From positions 74,285,808 through 74,349,807 of the forward strand of contig OY294046.1 in the NCBI GenBank assembly GCA_958510825.1: DNA of 64,000 nt, read 5' to 3'. The stretch comes from Brachypterus glaber. Lineage: Eukaryota; Arthropoda; Insecta; Coleoptera; Kateretidae. Made by a program: the position numbers and the translations under genes. The notes under the pieces are model-generated. The model was not told the origin of the DNA. It made no database searches and saw nothing but the letters and a program-made list of their open reading frames with translations. Positions 12,530 to 23,600 of the stretch are shown here, in pieces (within the stretch, counting starts at the first letter, position 1; each line of letters opens with the position of its first letter).

Positions 12530-13844
12530 TTAAAGATAAGTTAAATCCACTGATGGTTTTGGATGGATCATCATGTAAACTTTCAAGTGACATAAAGCAA
12601 TCTGCGGGGAAACGCAGTTATTTCACCAAAAGGCCAATATGGAGTGCATAAATATATGTTTAGCGCCTATAAGCCCCTAACAGGCCATGCCCATGCCCCT
12701 TACTTGTTCCGTAGAACGGGGCGGGAGTTAGTTCCGCAAAGTAGTATTCTCAATGTAGGACAACAACCTACTCCCTCCGAAGAATTGATGGGTCACCCGT
12801 CAAAGTACTGACCCAGCTCAAGGTTGTTGAATGTGTATTTTCCGCAGTCACTTATTGACTAGGCTAGGTTCCTTCTTGCCCCCTTAAGACATTCACTTTG
12901 TTATCCCCATTTGTGCACTAACTCCCTCACTCCCCCTTTACAGGCTAATCTCGGTAGTCTCCTTTTAATAAATAGTAAATATTTTAGATTTAAAACTTTA
13001 TGTTACCCCGAGTTACCCTAAAGTAAATATATATAACCACTGTTTTGAATGCAATTTTTTTGCAGCTAAATAATAATAATTATCTACCTACTTAATTATC
13101 TATTTATAGTGCAAACTGTATACATTTATACATAAATATGTATATTTTTATCAGTAAAATTAAAAAAAAATACATATTAGTAAAATAAAACGAATCAGTA
13201 TATACTGGATCCTACTGGTCTCTACTTGGTTTGGACTTTTAACCTGTAAAATGGGCCCAACTAATTTTAGTAAAGCGACTGCATAAAAAGGAATTAAAGG
13301 GGCCTATTTTAATTTTTTAGTAAATGGATCATAAAAAATTAATAAAAAGGGCGCCAACTATTTGTTTTTTCAGCAAAATGCAACAAAAATTCAATATGTT
13401 GTTTGTTTTTTGATTGATTGTGGAAGATAAGATCCATTATTTCTTTTTGGACAATAAAGAAATTTGAAAACTATTTGAAAAGTTCTGCAGGTCATTCTTT
13501 GATCATTTCACAGGCACCTCTTTGACCATTTTATGCCCCCCCCCCCCTTTTTACATTTTGAGACCACCTAGGACCTTGTAGGACTGGCCCTAAGTACCCA
13601 GTACACCACTCGTGTGTGAAGTCGGGTAGTGCTTACTATTACAAAGGGCAAGAATATTTACACTGTGCTTGATTTTGCAATTTAAAAATAATAATAATCG
13701 AAAGTTTTGAGTTGTTCTAGTATGTAATTATAGACGGGGCTCTGATACATTATTCGGAAGCATTACAAAGAGGGCAGGGATGGTAAAAAATGCATTACAT
13801 AATTTATGGATGGCCCCATGCAAACAAACTCCGTACCTACATAC
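12530..13844. other. intergenic or SLC66A2 intron
   Basis: If SLC66A2 continues leftwards, this is intron 2 of that gene. I saw no third exon. It contains a C11 run near 13540 and AT-rich simple sequence around 13060-13180. Confidence 0.3.
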
Positions 13845-13981
13845 CTGTAAAAATTCTTTGTCTGGCTTGAAGTAGCTGATTTCTCCGTTTTACACGGACA
13901 CACAGATGAATCATAATAAACATGGTAATATTCATTACTATACTTTGGACCAAGAGAGGATATTCATAATGTCTACCAAAC
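13845..13981 (-). CDS. SLC66A2: SLC66A2 coding exon 2
   Basis: Acceptor TTTTAG before 13981 and donor GTATGT after 13845. The first base completes Trp and the exon ends in phase 1. It has a hydrophobic segment followed by a basic stretch (VKRRNQLLQARQRIF). Confidence 0.8.
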
Positions 13982-14244
13982 CTAAAACAATTAATTCTTC
14001 AATGAAGTTGGGATTTTTAATAATAAAATGAATCAACTTACCAAAACATAATTCTTAAAGTATTAGCTATAATTAAAGATAAGCAAACTAACAGCGAGAA
14101 CCCCTCAGCATCCTTAGATTTACTTATTTGCCTATATTGGGGTATATAAGGAATGACACCCCCTACAATCATAGCCCCTGCGCTTATCCATCCTACGACA
14201 TGCCCCACGGTAAGGGAAAGTTCGTCGGAGATGACCCAATCCAT
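13845..14244 (-). CDS. SLC66A2: SLC66A2 (PQLC1), PQ-loop membrane transporter, 5' part
   Basis: The first two coding exons of a PQ-loop repeat protein of the SLC66 family, multi-pass proteins of lysosomal or Golgi-type membranes. Exon 1 (14244-14042) starts at the first ATG and encodes a membrane segment (VGHVVGWISAGAMIVGGVIP), then the PQ-loop signature YIPQYRQISKSKDAEGFS and a second segment. It ends TG|GTAAGT inside a Trp codon. Exon 2 (13981-13845) completes Trp and continues FGRHYEYPLLVQSIVMNITM, matching the known SLC66A2 order. About 113 residues of a usual ~270 are seen. Later exons must lie further left and I could not find them. Confidence 0.85.
14042..14244 (-). CDS. SLC66A2: SLC66A2 coding exon 1
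   Basis: 67 codons plus two bases, ending at donor GTAAGT. The ATG at 14244-14242 is preferred over an upstream in-frame GTG at 14253. Confidence 0.85.
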
Positions 14245-14660
14245 TTTTAACACTGTTTTTTACCCGAAAAACTAATTTACATCGTTCGTCCCAAGTCTAG
14301 CACTTCGCAGGTGGCTATGCTCACTCAACTGTCAAACGTCACCTGAAAAGTCGATCCTGAAAGCGCATGTCAAAGTTTTTAGCGGTGTCTAATGTACCGT
14401 TAAAATTTTACAAATATTTTTAATGAATATGAAACAGTTATATATTATTTTACCATTATTTACTTTCAATTAGTATATTTTGCCTATGGTCTAAGAAATA
14501 AATTAATTCGTTTTTACAAATACTTTTGAAGAAAATATGCTTTTGAGAGTTCTTGCGGAACCTTAGTTACAAAGTTAAGTTGGGTTATGGTGAATCGGAA
14601 ATATTTTTATATAATTTAGAGTTCAAAAATAAGCATTTTAAAAGTAATAAACGTTTGAAC
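14245..14660. promoter_or_regulatory. shared divergent promoter region SLC66A2 / TIM21
   Basis: 416 bp separate the two divergent ATGs, and no repeat is inserted here. This is the likely bidirectional promoter plus both 5' UTRs. No TATA box or initiator could be assigned. Confidence 0.5.
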
Positions 14661-15170
14661 ATGACTTTTCTTTGTGCTTTACGGCCAGTGGTCTTGCATT
14701 CTAGGTTTTACGTAAAGAATCATAGAAATTTAGCCCTATCACAAGTTATAAAACGTTTTAAAAGTAGTAAAACCGCTGTTTCTACGTCTACTAGAACTGA
14801 GGTAGATACAAACGTTAAACCACTGGGAGAAAAAGTAAAAGAAACTACCAAGACTGTCTCATATTTAGGTATCATATTAATTGGAGTAGGAGTAACAGGA
14901 TCATTGTTTTATGCCATATTTAGTGAACTTTTTTCAAGTAAAAGTGCAAATAATGTGTACACTAAAGCACAGAAAAGATGTATTGATGACCCAAGGGTAG
15001 AAGATATGTTGGGATATCCAATAACAGCTTTTGGTGAAGAAACTAGACGAAGGCGTAGACAGCATGTCACACATGTGATTTATGAAAAAGATGGACGTAA
15101 ACATATTAGAATGAAGTTTTATTTAAAAGGATCTCGAAAGCAGGGAACTGCGCAGCTAGAAATGGCAGAA
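14661..15170 (+). CDS. TIMM21: TIM21 exon 1
   Basis: 170 codons covering presequence, membrane segment and most of the intermembrane-space domain. Donor is GTATGT; the apparent stop at 15177 lies in the intron. Confidence 0.87.
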
Positions 15171-17332
15171 GTATGTTAAAAATTAGGGTGTATACTACAT
15201 GTAGTATTTGTAGGCTTGCATTATTTAGTTAAAAAAAAAACAGACAATTTTTTTTTGTATCAATGGTAGTTGGGCATAGGCCTGATTATAAAACTTAAGT
15301 TTTATTATCTAAAAAAAACTCTGCAGGCCAAAAAATACAAATTACATGGTCTATTTTAAACTTAAAAAAAAAGCAGGCAAAAATTATACAATAATGAAGG
15401 ACTATTTTAATTTTAAACACAAAAATTCAAGAAAGAAACTTTTTATCAGTCTAAGGGTCAGTGGTTGATTTGGACATATCCACTATCATTTAATGTATAC
15501 CTTAAAGAATGCCCTGCATGGTTTAGCTTTGTGGTGCCCCTTGCTTTTTGTTCCAAGGAGACTCCCTTAGGGGCGGATCTCCCCAGTATTAGCGCTAAGG
15601 CGCGCCAAGTCGAGCCTTTTTTTAAGATGCCCAAGTGGTCCATAAACCTTGTAAAAATTTTGGTTTGTGGTGCTAGAGCTTTGTTACATTTTTGTGAAAT
15701 TTGGAATTGTAAAACTGTTTTAAAATAAACAGACTATCAATTTTTTTATAAATATTTTCGCCTGTGGCGCTAGAACTTTCTTGCGTTTTTTTTTTGTTTA
15801 AGATTGTAAAAGATTAGCATTAAATTCGTAAAAATTGTCTTGCATTTTTGTACAATTTTAAATTTTAAGACTAATTTAAAAATAAAATACCCTTTTTGTG
15901 AAATTTTAAACTGAATGACTGATTTAAAATTAAAATAGCAGTTGCAGCGTTTTCTTTGTAAGAGACAGATGTGGCCGCTAAGGCGGATTTACTCCTGCAT
16001 CAGCCTTGCTATCGTAGATATGCACAGGACTTGATTTATTTTATGTTGTTTCGTGAAAATATTACTTTAATAGTAAAGTTTTAAGTGAATCAGGAATATT
16101 TATGTTTTTTTTTATTTTGTGGTGTTAAATTTTAACGTGGAACTCTTGAACCTGTAAAGTCAATTTTGTTTTAAATTTTAAAGATATTTTTTTATAAGTT
16201 GGCGTCTGCACAAACATCACTACAAAGTGAGACGGTTTTGCGTAGGCCGAAAATTATACAGTGCGGTCCAAAAGTCACCCCCCCCCCTCTTAACTTTTGA
16301 ACGAGTTGAGATATCGACTTCAAATTTAGAACTCTTAAATAAGACAACTTAAACTATCTCTTAGCATATATTTGAACTTCAAATTTAGAACTCTTAAATA
16401 AGACAACAAACTATCTTTTAGCATATATTTGATATTTTCAGCTCTTAAAATGTGGGCATGGGGGGAATTTTTTTTAAATGGAAAGGGGGGTCGTGTGATA
16501 CATCATTTTAAAGCCTTTAACATTCTCTATATAACCATACATTTTTAAAAATTTTAAACATGTTTTTTAAGGTTATGATTTTTCAGGTTTCTGTGCTAAA
16601 AAAATTAATTTTTAAGTTTTTTTTTGTTAATTTTTATTTATGTCAACTAAAATTATTTTAAAAGTATAATTTACTTTTTTTCATTATGAAATTAGGCATT
16701 TTTAAAAAAAAATTGGATTTTTTAGAGAAATTTGACAAAAATACCCATTTTCAACCCTATTTTAAACCCAAAAAAAAATGTTTTAAAAAAAATAAAAAAT
16801 ATACAGTTAAATGGAGAATTTTATAAGCTTTAAAATGATGTATCACACGGCCCACCTTTCCATTTAAAAAAATGTCGCCCCATGCCCCCCTGCCCACATT
16901 TTAAGAGCTAAAAGTACCTATCAAATATATGCTTAAAGATAGTTTAAGTTGTCTTATTTGAGAGTTCTAAATTTGAAGTCGATATCTAAACTCGTTCAAA
17001 AGTTAAGAGGGGGGATTGACTTTTGGACCGCTCTGTATTAGATTGAGCTGTCAAACTATCCTATGGAAAATGCAATTATTGGAATTGGAAGTGGAAAATT
17101 AAAATAGACACTAAATTTGTCAAAAAAATTGCCTGCGGCGCTAAAGTTTTAAATATGTCCATATTTTTACAAAAATATATTTTTTCAGGATGATAATGGA
17201 GATTATGAGTATAGATATTTATTTGTCGAAGTTGATGATTTATTAAGAAACACCATAATTCTAGAAGATAATAGAAGCAAATTCAGCTCCTCAATTACAG
17301 CACCAACTTTTGATGGCCTCCAACTCCAGTGA
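14661..17332 (+). CDS. TIMM21: TIM21, mitochondrial inner-membrane import subunit
   Basis: TIM21 is a subunit of the TIM23 presequence translocase that contacts TOM22 and helps hand nuclear-encoded subunits to respiratory-chain assembly. Exons 14661-15170 and 17189-17332 join in phase 0 (GAA|GTATGT ... CAG|GATGAT) to give 217 residues; the family is usually ~240. Residues 1-36 are basic with no acid, a mitochondrial presequence. One membrane segment follows (SYLGIILIGVGVTGSLFYAIF). The intermembrane-space domain then has the family-typical stretch DPRVEDMLGYPITAFGEETR and RRRRQHV. The start is the ATG at 14661, since the frame upstream opens only with TTG. Confidence 0.88.
15171..17188 (+). 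other. TIM21 intron
   Basis: 2 kb. Holds a diverged repetitive stretch (15230-15950, with recurring GGCGCTAGAACTTT-like and TTTTAAATTTTAA segments) and the long-TIR element 16257-17038. No supported gene. Confidence 0.6.
16257..17038. mobile_element. long-TIR fold-back element GCGGTCCAAAAGTCA, copy 1
   Basis: TACAGTGCGGTCCAAAAGTC at the left is mirrored by GACTTTTGGACCGCTCTGTA at the right. The arms run ~250 bp through GATATCGACTTCAAATTTAG and the AAATGTGGGCA region. There is an internal direct duplication of ~55 bp near 16315-16435. Other copies: 43073-43642 and 53370-53806. Confidence 0.65.
17189..17332 (+). CDS. TIMM21: TIM21 exon 2
   Basis: Follows the acceptor TTTTTTCAG. 48 codons including TGA, starting DDNGDYEYRYLFVEVDD, which matches the C-terminal strand of the TIM21 fold. 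Confidence 0.85.
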   Translation, partial: DDNGDYEYRYLFVEVDDLLRNTIILEDNRSKFSSSITAPTFDGLQLQ

Positions 17333-17358
17333 AAAAAAAACTCAATTTAAGTATATTT

Positions 17359-17612
17359 TTATTTATTTATTGAGGATTCTTCATAAAACAATACCAATTT
17401 TTTATTAAATACATAACTTTCAATTCGTTTTGTTATCCAGGAAATAATGAAAAACAGTCCCAAATATTGGATCCAAGCATTTTTAATTATTTGCCATAAT
17501 CCAGGTTTGAAATATAATTTATGTTCTGGAAATTTTACTTTTAAATCTATGGAAAATGTCTTTTTGTTTTCTCTTTTAAAATTTGTATATATATTTGTTA
17601 AATGTGTTGAAA
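17359..17612 (-). CDS. TMEM231: TMEM231 exon 5
   Basis: The acceptor ATTTTAG just before 17612 is the only one I found that matches the incoming phase. The more upstream TATAG at about 17682 would run into a stop. Ends SSINK-TAA, with AATAAA overlapping the stop codon. Confidence 0.82.
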
Positions 17613-20600
17613 CTAAAATATTATAATTAATTAAGCACTTTTCAAGGTACTGTATTTTTAAGCAACAATCGGACAACTGCTATAATTATAGGGTAAGATA
17701 TTTAACTATATATAATATACTATAATATAGTAATATTATTATAGTTATAGGCGCACTCTCATCTCTGCTCTTTCACATCTCTATTCTTTTACTTCTCTAC
17801 TCGTTTATTTGACGTCTCTGTATATAAACTTAATTATTTTTACTAGTACACAGTGTATATATGTCATAATTTTAAATTTGTTAGGTTATTGAAATATGAC
17901 CACGGGTCGGATAGAAGTAGCCATTTACCGGGGGCATGCAAAAATTAGAATTTTAAAAAACTCTCTTTTCAAGTGAATAGACACTTTAAACTATTGTTCA
18001 ACAAGCGGAATTTCATGCCGACACTGATAATACTCAGTGAGTTACTTGGTCATGGTCCATGACTCATAGAAAAAAACTTAATTTTTTTTTTTTTTAGAAA
18101 ATTGTTTCCCTTTTAAAAAAAACTAATAATTAATAAAAAAAATAGTTATTTATGTTACTAGTGGGTAAAGTGAGATATTGCCCACTGCTTTAAACGCTAA
18201 TATCTTGAAAACAATGTATTTTAGGAAAAAAATGTTATAACATTTTTTGAGCAATTAAAAAAAATCTTTTATTTGAGTGCCTAACTAATAAAATACAATA
18301 ATAATTAACTTGGTCATAGATTGACTTTTCGGCGCAGATTTCAATACATCGGCACTCTTAGGAGTACTAAGTACCGATTTAATAATTAAATTACATCGGC
18401 ACTTAGTGCTGCTAAGAGTACCGATGTATTGAAATCTTCGCCGAAAAGTCAAAATCTTTGACCACGTTTTTTTCACGTTTCTCAACGTTTTAGACCATTC
18501 TGAGTCGAAATCAGTGAAAAAAATGTTAGAGTCCGTTTGTCTGTCTGTCTGTCTGGGTGTAAACTTTCTAACTCCATTCTACATGAGATATCGACTTGCG
18601 GTTTTTTGCATATTGTTTCTTATCGTATTCCAAAGAGCTGATTAGATTTTGGGGGTAAACGATTGGGGGTAAGGGTAAAACTCCTATTTTTAGCGTTTTT
18701 TGTTTATAATTAAGGCAATGGCGATTTCTCCCGTTAGATTAGACAGGGACAAAAGTTCTACCCAAAAAGGATAGAAGACATACATACACTCCCACTTCCA
18801 CCCAACCAAACAAATTCTGTATTTGTTCTTTGTTGAACAAATACAATATTTACTTGGCCGGGCGAAATGTGTTACTATAATATTTTTATTAAAGAAATTA
18901 CTGGCGCCATCTAAATTTTAGTAGAATTATCTTATTCTACAGATTCACATTAGCTGTGTTCGTTCGTGCCGCTCAGTGCTACACTTTCCGGCCAACCAAA
19001 TAAATACTGTATTTGTTGTATAAAAAACTAATACAGTATTTATTTGGTAGGCTGGAAAGTGTAGCACAAATGAGATAGAGATAGGGTAGACGTCTTTTGT
19101 TTCATAATTCTAGTTGTAGAGAGCTCCATTATTATTGTATTTGGTTAATTTAGCACTTATATAAAAGATAATTTTAAATTGGTCAAAAAATGTTATAAAC
19201 AACGTTTTCCTAAAACGTATTGTTTTCGAGATATTGGCGTTTAAAGCAGTAAAAGGTTTTTTTAGCATATCTTACATATTTATAACCCGATTTCATAAAA
19301 TTATATTTTAAATAAAAGCTCTTTTTAAGCCCTATAAAAAATGTTTTATACAGTTTTTTGCTAGAATATAATGTTTTAAAGATACAGAATTTAAAATCAA
19401 ACTAAACACCTAGTTTGAACTTTGCAAACTAGATGGCTCTAGTGTACAATAGTGCCGATGTTTTGACAGGGTGCTTGCAACGTTTCATCTAGTTTCTATT
19501 CAGAGACGTCAAATAAACGAGTAGAGAAGTAAAAGAGTAGAGATGTGAAAAAGCAGAGATGTAAGAGTAGTACCTGCAAATGTATTGACAATTATGCAGA
19601 GAGTGAATGAGAAGGGCTACTGTCCCTTTTCCTCAAAAAAGTATATTTTTGGAACCAAAAATATTTTTAATGTGTTTATGAAATTTGGCGAATGCGCTCT
19701 AATTTTGTTTTTTCATTTTGTTTTTTCAAGTCCCCTTTTAGGTAATGATATGCCACTGCAATTATGACCCATAGTTTATAGGCTATAAATATATACGCTA
19801 TAAATTATAGCGTATATCCCATTGTTGATAAGTTTTCAATGATATAAAAAAAAAACGTGGTTTTGTTATGAACTTACAATTTCTGCTCCTATATTCTTCT
19901 ATAATTTCATAAAAATCAGTCACTTTAAGATTGTCCTCTAAAACGCCTTGATTATAAAAATTAAATATACTTTTTCTGCTGCAAGCTAATGGAAAAGATT
20001 GGAAGATTTGTAGATCACTTTGTGCGGAAAACTTTGATACACTCAATGGAATAATTTGTTGGATAATTATTGCAGATTCCATTTCCATAGCACAAGTAGT
20101 CTGAAAAAAGAGTATGTAACCTATAATACAAATTCTTGTATTTCAAGTTGCATTTTTTCAACTTATACAACACAAAATATACGCTTGTGTATGGTAAGTT
20201 GCGTAATTTATTTTTATGCAACCAAAATTACTATTGCGTGTTTTATATGTTGCGTTTCGTGTAATATGCAACTCAAAATACACCAATTTGATTTGATACT
20301 CGTTCTATAAGTGGATATTGGCCAAACTTACATGTAATTTATAATTTAATGGAATTAATAGATTTATAGATGTTATTTTCTCGTTATTTTCTAAATTGAC
20401 CTCCAAACTAAAATATAGTTCATCTGCTTTCATGTCATAGTTACTGTCGATCTCTCGAACCTAAAAATATTTAAAATAAGCATGTCTTAGATATAATACG
20501 AGGGGCTGACCGCGAGGAAATCTTTTGTACAAGACAAAGGAACTCAGGAGGAACTCTGAAGGAACTCCGGAGGAACTTCGAGGAACTCTGAAGAACTCTG

Positions 20601-23600
20601 GAGGACTCCGAAAGAACTCTGAGGAACTCTTTGCAAAAAGGAACTCTTTTGTAAAAATTTCAGACACGGTCAGAAACAATTATTATTTATTACCCATGTG
20701 GATTAACGTTTTTATTTTCAAACTAGATGAGCCGTTACAAACACCTTATCAAAACATCCTACCTTTGGGCGCCAATTTTTTATGGAAGGGGCGCCAAGTT
20801 TAGTTGAAACCGTCAGGGAGAAAGCTTTTTTTTTTATGGTGCCTTATTGGCAGTAGTGCCCAGTCAACACAAATACATGGCAGGAACATAGCAGGTACAT
20901 AACCACTGTTCTATGTGATGTTGCAGACATGTAATTTTTATAGCCCATGTATAGTCCTTGGACTTTAACAATTCCGCCTCAAGTTATGTATCAGCTACAT
21001 AACATGCTACATATCAGATACATACTAGGTACATAACAATAAAAGTAGGCGTTTCCGAATTTTCCTTGTTATGGAGTGCATCATAGATTTAGACATGGTG
21101 AACATTTTTACGTCTTTTTGATAAACCTAATAATTAAAGTATATAAATATCTTTATATGTAGCATCCATCAGGCAAAATTCTTATACGATGTGCATTTTT
21201 ACTGTGAAAGCAAACTTTCTACCAGGCTTAAAAATCATGGGCCACATAAAAAGCCAATTTTTAGAAAAAAAAATAGCAAATAATCATTTTAAAAAAAAAT
21301 ATATATTTTAATTTTTTGTCTAAAATTATCTAAAATCAGTTTAGTTGTCTAAAAATACATGCGTTTCTACTACTTAAGGGTAAAACTTTTATTATTAACA
21401 ACAATTTTAAGAATATTAGTGATTCTAACCTATAAAAATTAAAATAATATAGACGCCATATTTAGTATTGAATTCATAACATTTTATGTATCGTGTATGT
21501 TCTCGTACCATGTATATGATACATAACATGCAATATTGCATGTTATGTATCATACATAGGTATGTTACATCTTATGTAATATGGCACATGTAACGTAAAA
21601 AATCTTTCTGTTATAGGGCATGTTATGTAGCATACATATGTATGTTATGTCTCATGTAATATGGCACATGTTACCTAAAAAATCTTTCTTTACCATGTTG
21701 CATCCATATATGTGCGGACTGGGTGCTTGCATAGCGGTAATTTCTACGGCTTATTTGGCAAAATTACCCCTTCCAGAGAGGAACTCTTAAGGAACACAGG
21801 AGGAACTCTGGAGGGACTCCGGAGGAACTCCGGAGGAACTCCGAGGAACTCTGAGGAACTCTTTGCAAAAAGGAACTCTTTTGTACAAATTTCAGACGCG
21901 GTCAGCTTGATATAATATGATTTTAACTATGATTAAAATTTTTAATTCTGACCTGAATTTCTCAATTGAGAATTAAGTAATCAATGTCTGTCTCTATAAA
22001 AAATGTACCTTTATTTCTGTGCAGGTATCAAATCGTTTTAAATCATTTTTAAAACTTGGAGATGTACTGCACAGTACTGGATTACTTAAATTTGAAGTTG
22101 TTGCGGTAAACAAATACTGCCCTTTAAATTTAACGTCCGGCTGTTCGTAGAATGTGTCTCTTTTTATCCAAAAACCTAAAAATTAAAAAATAGTACACTG
22201 CTTTTTGGTCTAAAAGAAAATTTTATTTTCTTAAATGAAATCCTATCGGGAATCGTAATCGATATCGACGATAACAAAAAACTGCCTTTCACGAACTTTG
22301 GTTGGTCTATATTAGGTATAATAAGGTCTACAGATAAAAGCCTACACAGATAAAAATCACACTATCACACAATAAGTTATCCAAAATTTTATATAACTTA
22401 TTGCTGTATTTTTAAAATTTACATAATATATAATGTATCTTAACTTATTAGAGAGCGTTCAAGTATTACGTAACGCAAAATTTGGCCATTTTTTACCCCC
22501 CCCCCCATGTAACGCGACGTAACATTTTCGATAAAATTTGCAAGGAATCCGTCTCTTTAAGCCTAGATCATTGTTAAAAACGTGATCCAATAAACATTTT
22601 ATAGGTTTTTAAGTGTTACGTAACATTTTTACTGATACCCACCCCCCTCTGTAACGCGGCGTAACGTTTTCGAGACGCATATACTTTTATTAATGTAGGA
22701 CAAAGAACGAAAAAATCACCAAAATTCAAAAAAGGAATTCTGAGACCACAAATGAAACATCGTGTTCTCCGAGCTTGTAGGGTAAGGTCGCTATAATCGT
22801 TTTAGAACTTTTTCCAGGCTTGTAGCTATTGTATCCCACCCGGATGTTGTGCCACGACCGTTTTTTAATAATCTCTTTACTTCTGGGTCCACCCTTATTA
22901 GTGATCTTGCCTGGGACTTTTAAAAAATGACGACTTAAACGGTCCTCAAAATAACAAGTACTTTTTGAAAATAGTCTTAAACCTCACATTTCGAATGAAA
23001 TGATATTTTCATGTATTGCTTGTATTGATGATCATTGAATTGATCATTAAACTAGATGAAACGTTGCAAGCACCCTGTCAAAACATCGGCACTATTGTAC
23101 ACTGGAGCCATCTAGTTTGCAAATTTCATACTAGGTGTTTTGTTTGATTTTAAATTCTGTATCTTTAAAACATTATATTCTTGCAAAAAACTGGATCTAA
23201 CATTTTTATAGGGCTTGAAAAGAGCTTTTATTTAAAATATAATTTTTTGAAATAGGGTTATAAATATGTGAGATATGCTAAAAAAACCTTTTACTGCTTT
23301 AAACGTCAATATCTCGAAAACAATGCATTTAAGGAAAACGTTGTTTATGACATTTTTTGACCAATTTAAAATTATCTTTTATATAAGTGCTAAATTAACC
23401 AAATACAATAATAATTGCCTTAATTATAAACAAAAAACGCTAAAAATAGTAGTTTTACCCTATTTTTACCCCCTTACCCCCAATCGTTTACCCCCAAAAT
23501 CTAATCAGCTCTTCGGAATTATCGTAACAATATGCAAAAAACCGCAAGTCGATATCTCATGTAGAAATGGAGTTAGAGAGTTTACACCCAGACAGACAGA

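Larger units (their letters stand above)
17757..19572. repeat. inverted-repeat pair with CATCTCT words (intron 4)
   Basis: 17757-17822 and 19498-19572 are inverses (GACGTC, AAATAAACGAGTAGAGAAG, CATCTCT words). They bracket a region with two Helentron-like copies, so they are probably TIRs of an older host element. Related words form a tandem array at 33534-33665. Confidence 0.45.

Noticed and set aside
1..13844. Remaining SLC66A2 exons
   Set aside because: I looked on the - strand for the second PQ-loop and later membrane segments and could not place any with confidence, so none is reported.
17613..17676. Upstream extension of the last TMEM231 exon
   Set aside because: The open frame continues to 17676, but no acceptor there fits the incoming phase. 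The acceptor at 17613-17614 gives the expected length and alignment.
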